Shown here one piece after another: positions 44,900 to 57,548 of a DNA stretch of 64,000 nucleotides (positions are counted from its first letter, which is position 1; every line of letters starts with the position of its first letter). Under the pieces are notes generated by a model. That model searched no databases, was not told the DNA's origin, and saw only the letters and a program-made list of their open reading frames with translations. Source of the stretch: Selaginella tamariscina (lineage: Eukaryota; Streptophyta; Lycopodiopsida; Selaginellales; Selaginellaceae); NCBI GenBank assembly GCA_003024785.1, contig PUQB01000084.1:490006-554005 (forward strand), written 5' to 3'. The position numbers and the translations under genes were made by a program.

Positions 44900-46100
44900 G
44901 CTTATGTTAATGTAACAAACTTTATCAATTTCATTCAAGTAGTTGCACCATGTCTTCTCTTGTGAATCAACCTATTTATAGAAGTGTAAAACCTAATGAA
45001 CTTCCCAAGACATGGAAAAACAATAAACATTATTTCAACTTACACAAATTTTACAAACTTACTTATTATGGAATTTAGTTCAATTTATTGATTAGCAAAT
45101 CTTCTTTAAAATTCTTGCACTTGGTTAATAAAATGTCATGTGTAGTTTGTTGTTCTTTATTTTCATCAACTGCCATCAAAGTCCTCTAAGACTGATAAAA
45201 CAATATAATCTATATATCTTGTGTGAGCAATCTTTAATTTAACAAATTATCACCTTCACCTTCATCAACCACCACTTTTGCTACACGTTTCCTCCCTCCT
45301 CTTCCATAAAACAATTCAATCTTGTTTGTTGCTCATGAAACATTTTAACTCATATTCTACAACCACACCACATTTATGTTTATTAATCATTAGGACAAAA
45401 AGAAAAAGAATGATATAAACACAAACCCATGCATAGAAAGAGAGATTGTGACAAACATAGATGGAAGAGAAACATCATGATAGAGAGACATCATAGAGCA
45501 AAGCCCATCTCCCAAGTCACTTCTGCCATTGTTGTTCTTGTTGCCACTAACACCCTATTCATAGCATATTTACATCCTAACTCGTTAAGGACGTCAACTA
45601 ATGTGTTAACTAACTCGTGTTAAAACTAAGAATATATTAAGTATATACCAAACATTTTAAAGAGTTAGAAACAATAAAATACATGTTTAAGTAATTGGTG
45701 CTAGTGTAAATGTAAGTATAATTCATAATTCATTACTGACATCATTAAACCTTCATTGCCGTACATCTTCCAATGCATTGTTACTCTCACAATTAATCCT
45801 TGATATTGCAAGGGAGAGCTAATATTCTTGCCTAATAGGATCATGCATTGGATTAGAATATCACAATCCCAATTAACATAACAAGAAATTACAACTATTT
45901 TATAGTTTAAGTTAATATAACATAATTAACTTTCAAAATATAAAAGAAAGATTCTTTTAAACTTCCTATTCTAATTTAGGGCTAGTTTAGGGCTGCCTTG
46001 TTTTGCCTTTGTTGAAATGTGAATGTGGCAAGAAGGCATGCACAATGTATATTTTCTACTGTAAATGTAAATTGAAGACTTATTATATTATTATTCTATA
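44900..46100. other. Intergenic DNA, nothing recognised
   Basis: AT-rich; small frames only (for example 45429-45623) with no family motif. Confidence 0.45.
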
Positions 46101-46104
46101 TATT

Positions 46105-46870
46105 AATATTATAATAGTGAAATACATATAGCCTTAAGATACACCGAGCTAATGAGATATTAACTATTAATTTTCAAATAGTGTTACACATGTAGCATTG
46201 AGATAATTTAAATAGTGTAATATAACTATATTATATTGTTACTTTTTAAATACACATAAATTAATGAGATACATCAATATTTAATTATTAATTTTTACAC
46301 AGTGATAACACATACAACCTTGAGATACTTCAAATTAATAATATATAAACCATATTAAATTATTGTTAACCTTGAGATACGTCAAAATAATGACATATAA
46401 CTGTATTAAATAATTAATTTTAAATAGTGATAAAACATATAACAATTAGATACATACAAATACTCAAATAGTCATTGATATTAATTAATTAAACTTTAAA
46501 TAATTATACACATACATCAAAATAGTGAGGTACAACCATATTAAATTATTATTGTCTAAATAATGATAAATATACAACCTTAAAATGTATCCAAATAGTG
46601 AGATACAATACTAATTAATTAATTTATAAATTAATAAACATACAATCTTAAGATACATCCAAATTATGAGATATATCAGCGATAATTATTTGAGAACATC
46701 TAAATCATGATATACACCAATATAATTAATAACTTTTATTTATTGATACACATACAATCCTGAGAACATCTAAATAGTGAGATAGTACATCGATATTATT
46801 AATCATTAAATAGCGATACACATACATATGTGAGATACATTTAAATAGTGAAATATACTTGTAAGATAGT
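46105..46870 (+). repeat. Degenerate tandem repeat, about ten units of 70-80 bases
   Basis: Words such as CACATACAACCTTGAGATAC, ATCCAAATAGTGAGATACA and ATTAATTATTAATTTT recur throughout in the same order, with many substitutions and small length changes. This is an old local satellite. Confidence 0.75.
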
Positions 46871-47535
46871 GAGCAATTTGCTTACAATTTGTTATAAACA
46901 TAAATTTAATTAAAACTTCTTGAAAATTGTCACTGTGTATTCCCTTGGTGTATTTCTTTTATAGTTTAAAAAGTTCTTGTGGCTACCTTGAGTGCACATT
47001 TGTTTTAAAAGCACTAATGATTGAAGTTTTGCTCTAACCGCCTCGTTCATGCCATGTTAAGAACTACATCTGTTCATGCCATGTTAAGAACTACATTTGG
47101 TCATATAACCTATCTCCCCCAAGGTAGAAATTGTGTGAATATAAACTAAGGGTGTGTGTGCAATCTTGTGGGTTTTTTTTAGCATTGTTGATTGTAACAA
47201 ATGGGGGTTATTCTAGAGTTGGCATTTGATGAGTTGCACATGCGACACCATTACCAAGACTATATTGTTTATGGATTTTACCCTATCATTTCTATTACAT
47301 TCTAATTTTAAAATTGATAATTAAATCTTTTTTGAACTTTATACACTCAATTTTTCGAGGATAAGACACACCTTCTTTATTTCACCGCACACCTCATCTT
47401 CATATTACAACTAAGGGTTCACCAGGCTTTCCCAAATGAAGAAGTGTTTGAGCTCTCACTATCAACATAAGGTTACATAAATCATGAATTAAGTAATATA
47501 GGACCTCTTACAATAATTAATTAATTCTTTTTTAA
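46871..47535. other. Intergenic DNA, nothing recognised
   Basis: Contains a two-copy 27-base repeat (GTTCATGCCATGTTAAGAAC at about 47046 and 47072). No gene seen. Confidence 0.45.
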
Positions 47536-47853
47536 TTGATTAAAAGGAAGATGGATAACTTTCTTATGCATGATCTCAAAGAAGGGGTACACTCCCACTC
47601 CATAGGAACACCTTTGTTCTACCTTCTAATATTCAAAAAAGAGACTAAATACTATGTTGAAAGTGTCCCGATTGATGATGAAAACCTTGAACCTTTAACA
47701 GGGAAGAGTGTTAAGGTTAGATTATATAAATTATGTATCATCCATGAATTGAGTAGTTCATGGGGTCAGATAAATCATGCATCACCCATGAGTGAGTTAA
47801 GTGGTTATTACAAGGAGATACAATCTAAAAGGAATTCCTTAGCGAGTCCTTAA
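47536..47853 (+). CDS. Short open frame of unknown nature
   Basis: 105 codons, without any motif I recognise (contains FKKETKYYVESVPIDDENLE and VRLYKLCIIHELSSSWGQ). The region around it is an imperfect duplication (compare 47530-47600 with 48025-48090), so this may be chance reading through old repeat DNA. The first codon in the reading is ATT-like rather than a clear ATG; an ATG is at about 47551. Confidence 0.2.
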   Translation: MIKRKMDNFLMHDLKEGVHSHSIGTPLFYLLIFKKETKYYVESVPIDDENLEPLTGKSVKVRLYKLCIIHELSSSWGQINHASPMSELSGYYKEIQSKRNSLASP

Positions 47854-47859
47854 ACTAGA

Positions 47860-49045
47860 TTTGGGAATATTGAATACCCACAAAAATGTTAAATCAAAAT
47901 TAAGAATAAGAAATGGTAGAATAAGAACAAGCCATATCACCTTCGAACCTTTATCAAAGATATATCATACATCATTTGTGAGTTAAACAATAGTATAGAA
48001 AATAACTAATGAGCCATTTTTTAAAATGGTTTAAAAGGAGAAATAATATTCTTACATGCACGATTACCAAAAATGGGAGACTTACTAATTAGTGGGCCCT
48101 ATGTTAACCCATTATATGTGTAAGCCAAGAGAACCTAGTGAGTTTTGTTTTTGTTTTTTTTTTTTGTAAATTTTTAATGTTAACCTGTGGGGAAACTTAC
48201 CAACTTGTGGGCCCTATACTAATGGGTGAATAGGTAATTCATGAGGAACTTGTGGGTTTCTTATTAATTTGAGATTACATGGGGTGATCTAGCTATCCAC
48301 TTGAGCGAAAGTGTAGTAGATGTTAGACATTATGAGAAAGTAAGGGTCTAAACAAGTCATTATATTTTGTTAATAATGGGAATTTTATAAGAACTTTAAG
48401 AATAGGTAGATTTGTTAGTCAAATGGGTTTATTATTAAAAAAAATTACATTTGGTGCCACATGCATGACTTGTAAGATGTCAACTTTGGAAACCCTTGCT
48501 ATAAAATCTATTTTATAAAATAATTTGTGTTAAAAGCCTGACTTACATAAACTCACACCCACAAGTAACTAAAAATACATGGACAATGCTTTTCTGAGTT
48601 TAGAGTGTTGTTCTTAATTTAGTGTAAAAATAGAGTAAGGTATTAACTACTAGTCTTATGAAACAAGTACTAGATCATCAAACGAAAAGAGTTGACTAAC
48701 TCTTTAAATGCGAAGTATCCATATTCATTTATACGGCATACATTCATTAATGATAAGGGTTGGGCAACCCTTAATTAAGGTGTAACGTAGATCCTACATA
48801 CAGGGATATGGAGGATAATGAGTCCACTTTTTAACACCAAAATGCTCACTTGTATATACTCTATTAGGGAAGCCCCATAATGAAATGCCAACCTCAATGT
48901 GTTAGTGAGTTTAATTATATTAACCTACCCTAAACACTACCTAACCTAGGGTTAAGTTAATATATGAACCCAAATTTTAAAATTAAATAAGAGAGTTTTT
49001 AAAATATTTAGTAACAACTTACTAAACTATCTCTAAAGTCTTAAG
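47860..49045. other. Intergenic DNA with decayed repeats
   Basis: Phrases such as ACTTAC(T/C)AA(C/T)TTGTGGGCCCTAT recur (48070 and 48195). No gene found. Confidence 0.45.
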
Positions 49046-49895
49046 TACATTGTTTAAAGTTTATTAAATAACAACAATTAACCTGTAAAATATAAAGTAA
49101 TGTCATAATCAAAACTATGACATTTATGATTAATTACTATTTTAATGGGTAGACTGGGTAGTGCTATCCAATTACTATTTTAATGAAGAAAAATGAGATT
49201 TACTAGGACTAACAATTTGTGTTTACTATAATAAATTTCATGTATATATTATTTTTATGTAAGAAGAGAATGAAGAATTATTGACATTTAATTTGTGTGT
49301 AAGCATAAATTCTTAGGAAGAGATGTTACATGTCACAATGTCAAAAGTGGTATATATTACAAAAATATGATGTTTGTGCACATGTGTGCATGTGGGTGTG
49401 TGACATGTGTGTCTACATATATGTGTTTGTATAGATGTGCTTTGATGTGTGTTTAACTATTTTACTACGTATGTGTGTATAAATGTTTCATTAGTACGTG
49501 TGTAAGTGTGTTTGATTATAAATAATAAATCTAAGTCTTTATTGTTTATATATGTTTATTATATTTAATTTTATCCTACACAAATTGGGTTCGAGCTAAC
49601 TTCCTTTATTAATTTAATAGTAATTTAATTTAATCTTTTTTTTTCTTGGTGATTTGCATAGAGATTAAGTATTTTTAAATATTTAATCTTTTTGTAAGAA
49701 ACAAGTTTGGTTGCACTTTAAGTTTGACACATGTGTATAAAGTTCTCTTTTTGTATGTATTATTAAAATTTAAAGCACCTTATACCTATTTGATTTTTAG
49801 CTTATAAACAAAAAAGACTGTTCTTGTGAGCTAACTAGCATAAACATAGAAATAAAAAGAAATAATTCAAAAAAAATAAAAATAAAAAAAAAAAA

Positions 49896-50672
49896 AGCAT
49901 ATTCAGGGTCCCAACATTGTATATCTTTATTTTTCTTGACTTCACAATTTTTTACAGAGCTAACTACAAATGAAAATGTAAGTACAATATTTAAATAGTT
50001 AGGGGTGGCAATTGTTAATTATTGTAAATAATAAAAATTAATTAAGTAATAACAATATGAATTTATTACATGTTAAAGACGAAATAGAATGCCCTATGGT
50101 GCACTTAGACACACCAACAAATAACTTCATAATTGTCTACTCTTATACCACAAGCTCCACCTAAATAGTAACCATATCTTCCAAGAGACAATGTGGATAG
50201 TTTGGAAGAGAGGGACAAGTAAAGATCATTCCATTCAAAACCCTAACACACTACTTAGTGTTTTCCAAAATTCCACAAATCACATCATTAACCCTCAAAA
50301 TGATGCTAAACTTTTCATTTAAATTGTAGGTATTAGCTTTATGCTTTTTATCCTCTATTGCCTCAAGTGGCTCAAAAGGAATTATGTTATTCAATGTTGT
50401 AAGCCACTCTTCCTTTAACATTTCATTATCCTCTTCTTCAAACCCATTAATTGTGCACATGCCTTCATCAATAGTGTCTATTTGTGAAATTGGGCACATG
50501 GGTGAATTATACATTATTGGATTGTGTTATGCTCCAAGTCTGCATCTAACTGCATGCTAACAAATAACTGTTTAATTGTTCATTAGGATGCCACAAGTTA
50601 TGTAGCTATTTTCTATTGTCGTGACATCTTTCAGTGGTAGTGTAGGTGGCTTTAAGACCTTGCAAGGTAAAA
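49896..50672 (-). pseudogene. CCR-like propeller gene, block 3 partial copy
   Basis: Minus strand. Exon 2 (about 49963-49896) and exon 1 from the repeat-4 region onward are present, including CPISQIDTIDEGMCTINGFE, IPFEPLEAIEDKKHKAN and VICGILENTK. The first three repeats and the signal peptide are absent; the match ends near 50672 at the KPPTLP segment. One unit of the 24-base coding repeat. Several frame changes outside 50251-50514. Confidence 0.8.
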
Positions 50673-50789
50673 GAAGGACCATATTTTGATTGTCAAAGTG
50701 CAAGGCAAAAAGAAGAGAGGAATAAGTATTCTTCTCATAGATTATCTAGCAACATATTATGATAAGAAAAAGGCTAGAGCAAACAATTA

Positions 50790-52140
50790 ACATGTGGAAG
50801 TTGTATTTTGTTGTTAAGATTATCAGAGAGCCTTTGGAGTTGTATTTAAGGAGTGACTAAATACTCCATATCATGAGAATTACTTAAATAAGACTTCTAT
50901 ATGGAGTTTTTGGAGGCAAGTTCTTTAGAAATTACTAGTTATAAATGTGAGGAATTCACCTTGATTTTTCATTATTTTGGATGATAACACAAATAGAGGG
51001 TTAAAAAGTCATTTGATAGTATACATGGGATACCTATCTGATGATAAGAATTATGCAACACTAGTTCGTAAGTTGTTTAAAACAAAAAATGGCACAATAA
51101 AGTTAAAAATATGATGCAATTTGAAAGTTAATAATGGATACGAGGATAAATGTAGAAAAGTTTATGGGGTTTAGTGTGGTTGGCTATAATGCTGTGCAAG
51201 GTATAAAAAAGGCCTTGTAACTTCATTGAAAGCATATTTATCATATTTCTACTTTGTGCATCGTATTGCTCATAAGAAAAACTTAGTAATTGGTCAAGTT
51301 ATGTAAGCATTTTTAAAATTAAAAACATTTGATAACTTGCATAAAACTATTTATTCTTGGCTTCATGCTTCAGGAAAGTTGCTAAATGATTTTAAGCTTG
51401 TTGAAGCTTGTTATAATGTGTCTAAGAAAGTATTCTCTATGTTCATGTTATTAAATAGTTGTAAGAGGTGAAGTTGTAGAAATAATGCATATTCTTCTTA
51501 CAGAGTTTAAAACAAAAATCCCCTATATATTCTCAAATGACAATGTATGGAGTTTAAATTTTTATTTATTTTTTAGTTAGTGTCTCAATAAAATGAATAT
51601 CTTAAATGTAATATTTCAAATAGGTTGACTAGCATATCAATTTATGTTGAATTGGCAATTAGAAACTTAAGAAATAAGTTTCTATTGCTTGGGAATGGCA
51701 AAAAAATAAGTGCCACTTGAAAATGTTTCTTTTGAGCACAAATGTACTTTTGTTAATTGTATAATATTGGGAAAAAAAATAATTAAAAAAATTATTTAAA
51801 TAATAAATCTCAATTTGATGCTACAACACTATTTAATCATAAGCATTATCCTAGGCATGTTCTTGAGTTAGATTACTAAACTTAATTTTTAAAATGGTTT
51901 GAGATTTTATTGCAAACATTTTGAACCTCGATAAATGAAAAAGTATACGAAGGAGAACTCTTGGCTTTTTCACTTGCACATTGGTAGAATTCTTTTGAAA
52001 GCTTGGGATTTTTAAGTTGTCAAAATGTTTGTAAGAATGATTAAATAATGTGCATGGGTTTTCTTGCATTGATATGAAATTTTAGAGTATTTTAATGGTG
52101 ATTCTTGTTAACAATGTTATAGCTAAAAGAGTATTTTTTC
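50790..52140 (+). pseudogene. hAT-like transposase fragment, copy 3
   Basis: Plus strand sequence aligned with copy 1, including GCTGTGCAAGGTATAAAAAA (the SVDGYSAMQGIK region) and the downstream H-I-A-H-K-K-N-L stretch. Heavily broken by stops and shifts. It directly follows a CCR-like partial copy with only about 110 unrecognised bases between. Confidence 0.55.
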
Positions 52141-52570
52141 AAATAAAATCTTTTTAAAACAAATTTAATAACAAATTTAACTTATTTAATACTATAAGAC
52201 TTCATATTTGTGCAACTGAATGCCCTTCTATTCATAATGATGTTAATTGGGAATTTGTTTATAAGGTATGGTAAAACTAACAGATTAATTTTGTAGCTTA
52301 AATAGACTTATTTATTAATTATGATATTTATTTTTAATATTCAAAGATAAACTTATAGAGTTAAATGCAAAGTTTTTCTTGTTTTTTCTTTTTTTAACAT
52401 AAGTGGAAAGTCATCCCTATCAAAACCTTGTTATTTGATATGTTCATATGGATAATAATTGCTCTACACTAACTATAATAAAAGTAAGTACAATATTTAA
52501 ATAGTTAAAGTAAGTGGGTGAGTATTAATAATAATTATTAAGATAAGTAATAATAATATAATTTATTACC
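52141..52570. other. Spacer of the direct duplication
   Basis: Matches 34405-34850. No gene. Confidence 0.55.
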
Positions 52571-52574
52571 TATT

Positions 52575-53270
52575 AAAGATGAGAATTGAATGCCCTTTCG
52601 TGCATGTGGACCACACCAACAAATAGCTTTGTGGTTATCTACTCCTTTGCAAACTAAGCTCTATACTTGGAACCATATCCTGCAAGAAACAATGTGGATA
52701 ATTTTATTATTAGTGACATCAAGAATCAATCCTAACACACTGCTTCCCTAGTGCTTTATAAAATTCCACATATCATACCATCAACTCCCCAAGTGATGCT
52801 AGACTTTTCATTTTAATTACACATATTAATTACTTGCTTTTCAATTTGCATTGCAAATTGTGTTATTCAATATTGCAAGCCACTCTTTAATTTGAACTTA
52901 TGACATTTCATAATTCTTTTCTGCAAACTTATTGACTATTTTCTCATCGATTTCTTTGATAGCAATAGTGTCTATTTGTGAATTTTGGGCACCTTGGTGG
53001 AATTAACACTATTGAGGTGGGTTGTTTGTTCTTTAAGTTTTCATTTAATTATAGAATAACAAATAACTATTATTTATTAAGATGAAGTTATTTCATATTA
53101 TTGGTAATGTAGGTAGCTTTAAAATTTTATAATTTTTTAATAAGCTTCAACAATCTAGCATACCATCTAATTTTATTAAGTCCGCACCACATATGGTATA
53201 GGCTTTCTACGAGTGTTGAATAGCTCACACTAACCAACCTTTTTTCACCACTCCTTAACAAATAAAAGAA
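52575..53270 (-). pseudogene. CCR-like propeller gene remnant, block 3
   Basis: Same remnant as 34855-35600, with the same overall truncation and many shared changes, so both descend from one broken copy. Its short 5' remainder is at about 54075-54105, beyond segment R. Confidence 0.72.
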
Positions 53271-53274
53271 TTAA

Positions 53275-54070
53275 ATCTTTAATGGGTTGACTAATTAATT
53301 AAGTAAATTATGTAACAAAAGTTAAATTTTGAATTAAATTCTATGTTATGTCATTTACCTTACCAAAGTAATTTCATTTTGCAATGGATAATGAGAAATG
53401 GTGAATTCCCATACAAAATCAATAATTTTATGTTAGCTTATTTACATTATACAAACAACTTTGACAACAAACCAAATCATTAATATTGAGTTTATGATTC
53501 AATTATATATTAAGACATTTACCTTACCAAAGCATTCCATTTTGCTTTGAGCAACAAGTAATGACAACTCCAAAGCACAAAACGCAACTTAATCATGAGA
53601 CTTAAATTTACCATCATTGTGGTTACGAAGCTGTTTTCACAAGACAATTAATTTCAAATGTACTAAACTATATATAAAGTAAAAAGAGCTTTTGAATAAG
53701 AAAAATAATTAAAACACGGCCTAGAATATTAATAATGGAGTGAAATGGAGCTATCCATTAGGAAGTGTCTAGTGGGATTATTAACCTGGAGTGGAAATGT
53801 TAGGATTTCTCTAGCTTGTTTAATTTAGCCCTCATGAACTGTTTGGTGAGCTTATTATCTCAATCTGATGGGGTTTTAGAGCTGTCTAGTTGTCTATTAG
53901 GAGCTGTTTGCCTGAAGTGGAGTTTTCTATTAAGATTTGTTTGGTGGGGTTATTACATTGAAGTGGAACGAATGACAAAGCTGTATGAAGTGGACATCTA
54001 GTGGACATACTATAGAGTTGTCTGATGGTGATGGGATTCTTAACCTGGAACATTAAATAAAAACATTATT
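53275..54070. mobile_element. Inserted segment R, second copy
   Basis: Matches 35605-36395 and splits the CCR-like remnant at the same place, so it came with the duplication rather than by a new insertion. Confidence 0.5.
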
Positions 54071-54104
54071 AATATTATGATTAACCCACATCTAAGTGTC
54101 ATGT

Positions 54105-54263
54105 ACAAGGTACCGAGTTGTCCCTAACAAGCAGAGAAATTCCAAACTTCTGGTTTTGAACGTCATGCATCCTACGGTAAGACATGGGTATCATTGAAGC
54201 TGTAGTAGGGGCGATCATGATCAGGAGGAACACTGCAAGAATGAAGTCTATATACATCTTCAT
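54105..54263 (-). pseudogene. Start of protease exon 1, truncated copy
   Basis: Minus strand reads MKMYIDFILAVFLLIMIAPT and on to FGISLLVRDNS, ending at about 54105, where it joins the CCR-like remnant. The TATAAAA box (54290-54296) and about 600 bases of upstream sequence are kept. The missing remainder distinguishes this block from the left arm. Confidence 0.82.
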
Positions 54264-54885
54264 AGAGGGATACCCTGCTCCAACCCCAATTTTATAGAGA
54301 GACCCTTTAACCTTTAATATAAAGGTAGAGCGTGTTTCCTTTATATAGTTTCATGTCATAAGAAAGTATACTCTAGCGGCTCCATTTTTGATATATAACT
54401 CTTCATTAGAAAAAAAATTTAATATTTTAATTGATAGAAATGCGATCTACTAATTAATCAATAAATATATATATATAGAGAGAGACGTAATTCATTTACT
54501 ACGGTTAATACAAAGTTTTATGTTTGAACAGCTGTATTAAATTTTGGGTAATTATAAAATTTTACATAAGTAAATATATTATATATATATATATGCTTAT
54601 TTGCAAAGAATTAACCTGTTTTTGTTTAATTTCTTTTCTTTATATTTAAGAGGTATGTCTGTGCATATGTATGTGCCTATGGATGTTTGAATGTGTGTGT
54701 ATATGTGTATTAATGTTTTAATGTGCACGCGTGTAATATAAACGATAAATATAAATATATATTTATATATGTTGTTTATATTAATTTTCTTCCTCACACA
54801 AATTGCACAAGTTGCTATTAATATTATGATATTTGTGTTAATTATAATATTTACTTAACACAAGCCCAGGCGTAAGGGTAGAGTT
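54264..54885. promoter_or_regulatory. Protease upstream region, truncated copy
   Basis: Matches 59985-60596 in reverse and 37956-38410 in part, including the TATAAAA box and TTTAATATAAAGG. It ends at a junction near 54885, where the right arm's CCR-like downstream region begins. Confidence 0.6.
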
Positions 54886-55585
54886 GTCTAATTATTATTT
54901 TAGTAGGTAAATATTGTGTTAACTCTAAGGATTCTCATGTAAATATTATTTATATGTAAGAAGAGAATGAAGAATTATTGACATCTAATTTGTGTGTAAG
55001 CATAAAAGAGATTTTACATGTCACATTGTCAAAAAAGTGGTATATATTACAAGAATATGTTGTTTGTGCACATGCGTGTATGTGGGTGTGTGACATGTGT
55101 ATCTACATATACGTGCTTCTATAGATGTGCTTTGATGTGTGTCTAACCGTGTGTATGTGCATGTCTATGGATGTTGCATATGTGTGTATAAATGTGTCAT
55201 TGTGCATGTGTGTGTATACGTCTGTATAAATGTTTCATTAGTACGTGTGTAAGTCTAGTATTTATTTCTTATATATGTTATTTATATTTAATTTTTTCCT
55301 ACATAAATTGGGGTTCGAGCTAGTTTCCTTTATTAATTTAATAATAATTTAACTAGTAATTTAATTTAATTCTTGGTGATTTACATAGGGATCTAGTATT
55401 TTTAAATATTTAATACTTCTATAAGAAACAAGTTTGGTTACACTTCACGTATATGTATAAAGTTCTTTGTTTTTTTTTATGTATTATTATTCTTTTGAGT
55501 TAAATAACATAAACATAAAAAAAATTCAAAAAATTCAAAAAATAAAAATAAAAATAAAATAAAAATAAAATAAACAAAATTAAGA

Positions 55586-56775
55586 CTAATCCATATTAAG
55601 AACAAAGTTATCGTCTGAATATGTCCATCCATATTCAGGCTCCCAACATTGTATATCTTTATTCCTCTTGACTCCACAATTTCCTAAACGGTTAACTACA
55701 AATGAAAATGTAAGTACAATATTTAAATAGTTAAAGGTGGCTATAAATATCATAAATAATAACAATATGAATTTATTACCTGTTAAAGACAAGAATTGAA
55801 TGCCCTCTGGTGCACTTGGACCACACCAACAAATAGCTTCGTGATTGTCTATTCTTATACCACAGGCTCTACCGTTTCCAAGAGACAATGTGGATAATTT
55901 TACTCCTTTGGGAGCCAAGGATAAGCAAGGATCATTCCATTCAGAACCCCAACACACTACTTCCTTAGTGCTTTCCAAAATTCCACAAACCACATCGTTA
56001 GCTCCTGAAACCATGCTAAACTTTTCATTTGAATTATAGGTATTAGCTTTATTCTTTTCACTCTCTGTTGCCTCCAGTGGCTCATAAGGAATTGCCTCCA
56101 GTGGCTTAAAAGGAATTGTGTTATTTAATGTTGTAAACCACTTTTCCTCTAACACTTCATTGTCCTCTTCTTCAAACCCATTAATTGTGCATATGCCTTT
56201 ATCAATAGTGTCTACTTGTGAAATTGGGCACACAGGTGAATCATACACTATTGGATTGTGTTGTGCTTCAAGTTTACATCTAACTGCAGGCCAACAAATA
56301 ACTGTTTGATTGTTCATTAGAATGCCACAAGTCATATAATTATTTGTTACTGCCGTCACATATTTCATTGGTAGTGTAGGTGGTTTTAAGACCCTACAAA
56401 ATTCTGCTAAACTCCAACAATCTGGTATACCGTCTGATTTTCTAAGTCCACAGACATGGTATAGGCCTTCTGTGAGTGTTGAGTAGCTCACGTTAGCAAA
56501 CTTCTCAAAACTCTTAAGCCACTCTTTTTCATAACTCCCCCAACAAACAGGACGATTGGATCCCTCCAATAAGCCACAACTAAGTGTCATATGCGAGAGG
56601 GGTGGTAGTTCTAGAGGGACAGGCATATCCATTTCATCGTGACAAAACGCCTTGTGAGTTTTGGATGGATGGCACATATTCCAAAACCATACATACTGTA
56701 GTTTATAACAACAGTGCTGCAAGCACACTCCAACAATAGCAGCGTTGTCAATATCAAAACCAGGAGAACCCTCAT
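55586..56775 (-). pseudogene. CCR-like secreted seven-repeat propeller, right-arm copy (best preserved)
   Basis: Resembles the extracellular propeller of CRINKLY4/CCR receptor kinases but has no TNFR-like, membrane or kinase part. The ATG at 56775 starts a signal peptide (MRVLLVLILTTLLLLECA). Seven C-[AG]-[ILV]...C-[WH] repeats follow; counting from 56782, repeats 2-7 start at residues 69, 111, 152, 266, 307 and 369. About 100 residues, including two PLEAIPYE units, separate repeats 4 and 5. Exon 1 is 56775-55780, intron 55779-55696 (84 bases, GT-AG, in frame), exon 2 to 55586. One missing A in a run of four near 56667 separates the signal peptide frame from the rest; the left arm has five A. 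Otherwise open. A sequencing error there is possible. Confidence 0.82.
55696..55779 (-). other. In-frame 84-base intron of the CCR-like gene
   Basis: Starts GTAATAAATTC and ends TTTGTAG, on the minus strand. Length is a multiple of three and it has no stop codon, so an unspliced transcript would insert about 28 mostly hydrophobic residues (FILLLFMIFIATF) before repeat 7. Splicing joins TG-V-N.LGNCG directly, which restores normal repeat spacing. Confidence 0.7.
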
Positions 56776-56784
56776 TCTCCAACC

Positions 56785-57545
56785 TTAACCTAAAACAGTC
56801 AACTATATATTTATATATATAGTGTACCTTTTATACCTTTAATTAATATTGCAAAAAGGACTTGGAAAAAAAGTTCTCAATCCTTCAAACAGGATGCAGT
56901 ATACCTTTAAATTAGTATTATCACTAAAGGACTCGAGAAAAAACATTAACATAAATATACTGTACCCTTAAATTAATATTGTCGAAAAAAAAATTAACAT
57001 ATATATAATGTACCTTTAAATTAATATTGTCAAAGAAAAAAAATTAACGAACTTCAACTATGCATAAGTATGTGTATGTGCAACATAATTTAAATTATAT
57101 AATATAAATGTGTATGTATATTGCCTTGTAACATATGAAATAGACATAGGTTGGAACATATCTTAATACTTCATGCAATTTATATGATATTATTAATATA
57201 TTTTTATACTATTTTTAATAATATTACTACTTCTTGAACGATTCCCTTTGGTATATTGAATCTTCTAGATACAAGTGAACTATTCTTGGTACTTGCTATG
57301 TTTATGTTTATAAATATACATACTTAATATTTTATGCAATTTTCATACACACTTACGTGCATTTGTGTATGTATTATACGCACAAAAAGTATTATATATA
57401 GAGAGAGTAAAATAAAAAACAGTTAGGCAATAGAGAGAGAGAGAAACTGTTTACATGATCATATTTACTGTTGCTAATGATAACTACACACATGTACACG
57501 CACATATACATGTCTTATGTATAATGAATTGTATATTGTTTTATT
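56785..57545. other. Region between CCR-like gene and kinase exon, right arm
   Basis: AT-rich; repeated GTACCTTTAAATTAATATTG-like phrases (about 56825, 56905, 56965 and 57011) precede the CCR-like gene. (GA)n near 57433. The part before 57549 is the kinase gene's intron. Confidence 0.55.
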
Positions 57546-57548
57546 TAG

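Larger units (their letters stand above)
50770..54880 (+). repeat. Direct duplication of 32960-38410, right copy
   Basis: The hAT-like fragment, CCR-like remnant, segment R, and protease promoter follow in the same order and orientation as in 32960-38410. Offset is about 17.7 kb. The body of the protease (36430-37790 in the left copy) is missing here, leaving only the start of exon 1. By eye the copies differ by several percent. Confidence 0.85.

Noticed and set aside
47536-47853. A novel 105-residue gene
   Set aside because: Kept only at low confidence: no motif, no clear promoter, and it overlaps an imperfect duplication.
55586-56782. A 398-residue membrane protein with a hydrophobic segment near residues 337-363
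   Set aside because: The segment is coded by an intron with good GT and AG borders, and splicing restores repeat spacing. The apparent start at 56782 is TTG; the ATG at 56775 begins a signal peptide in another frame.
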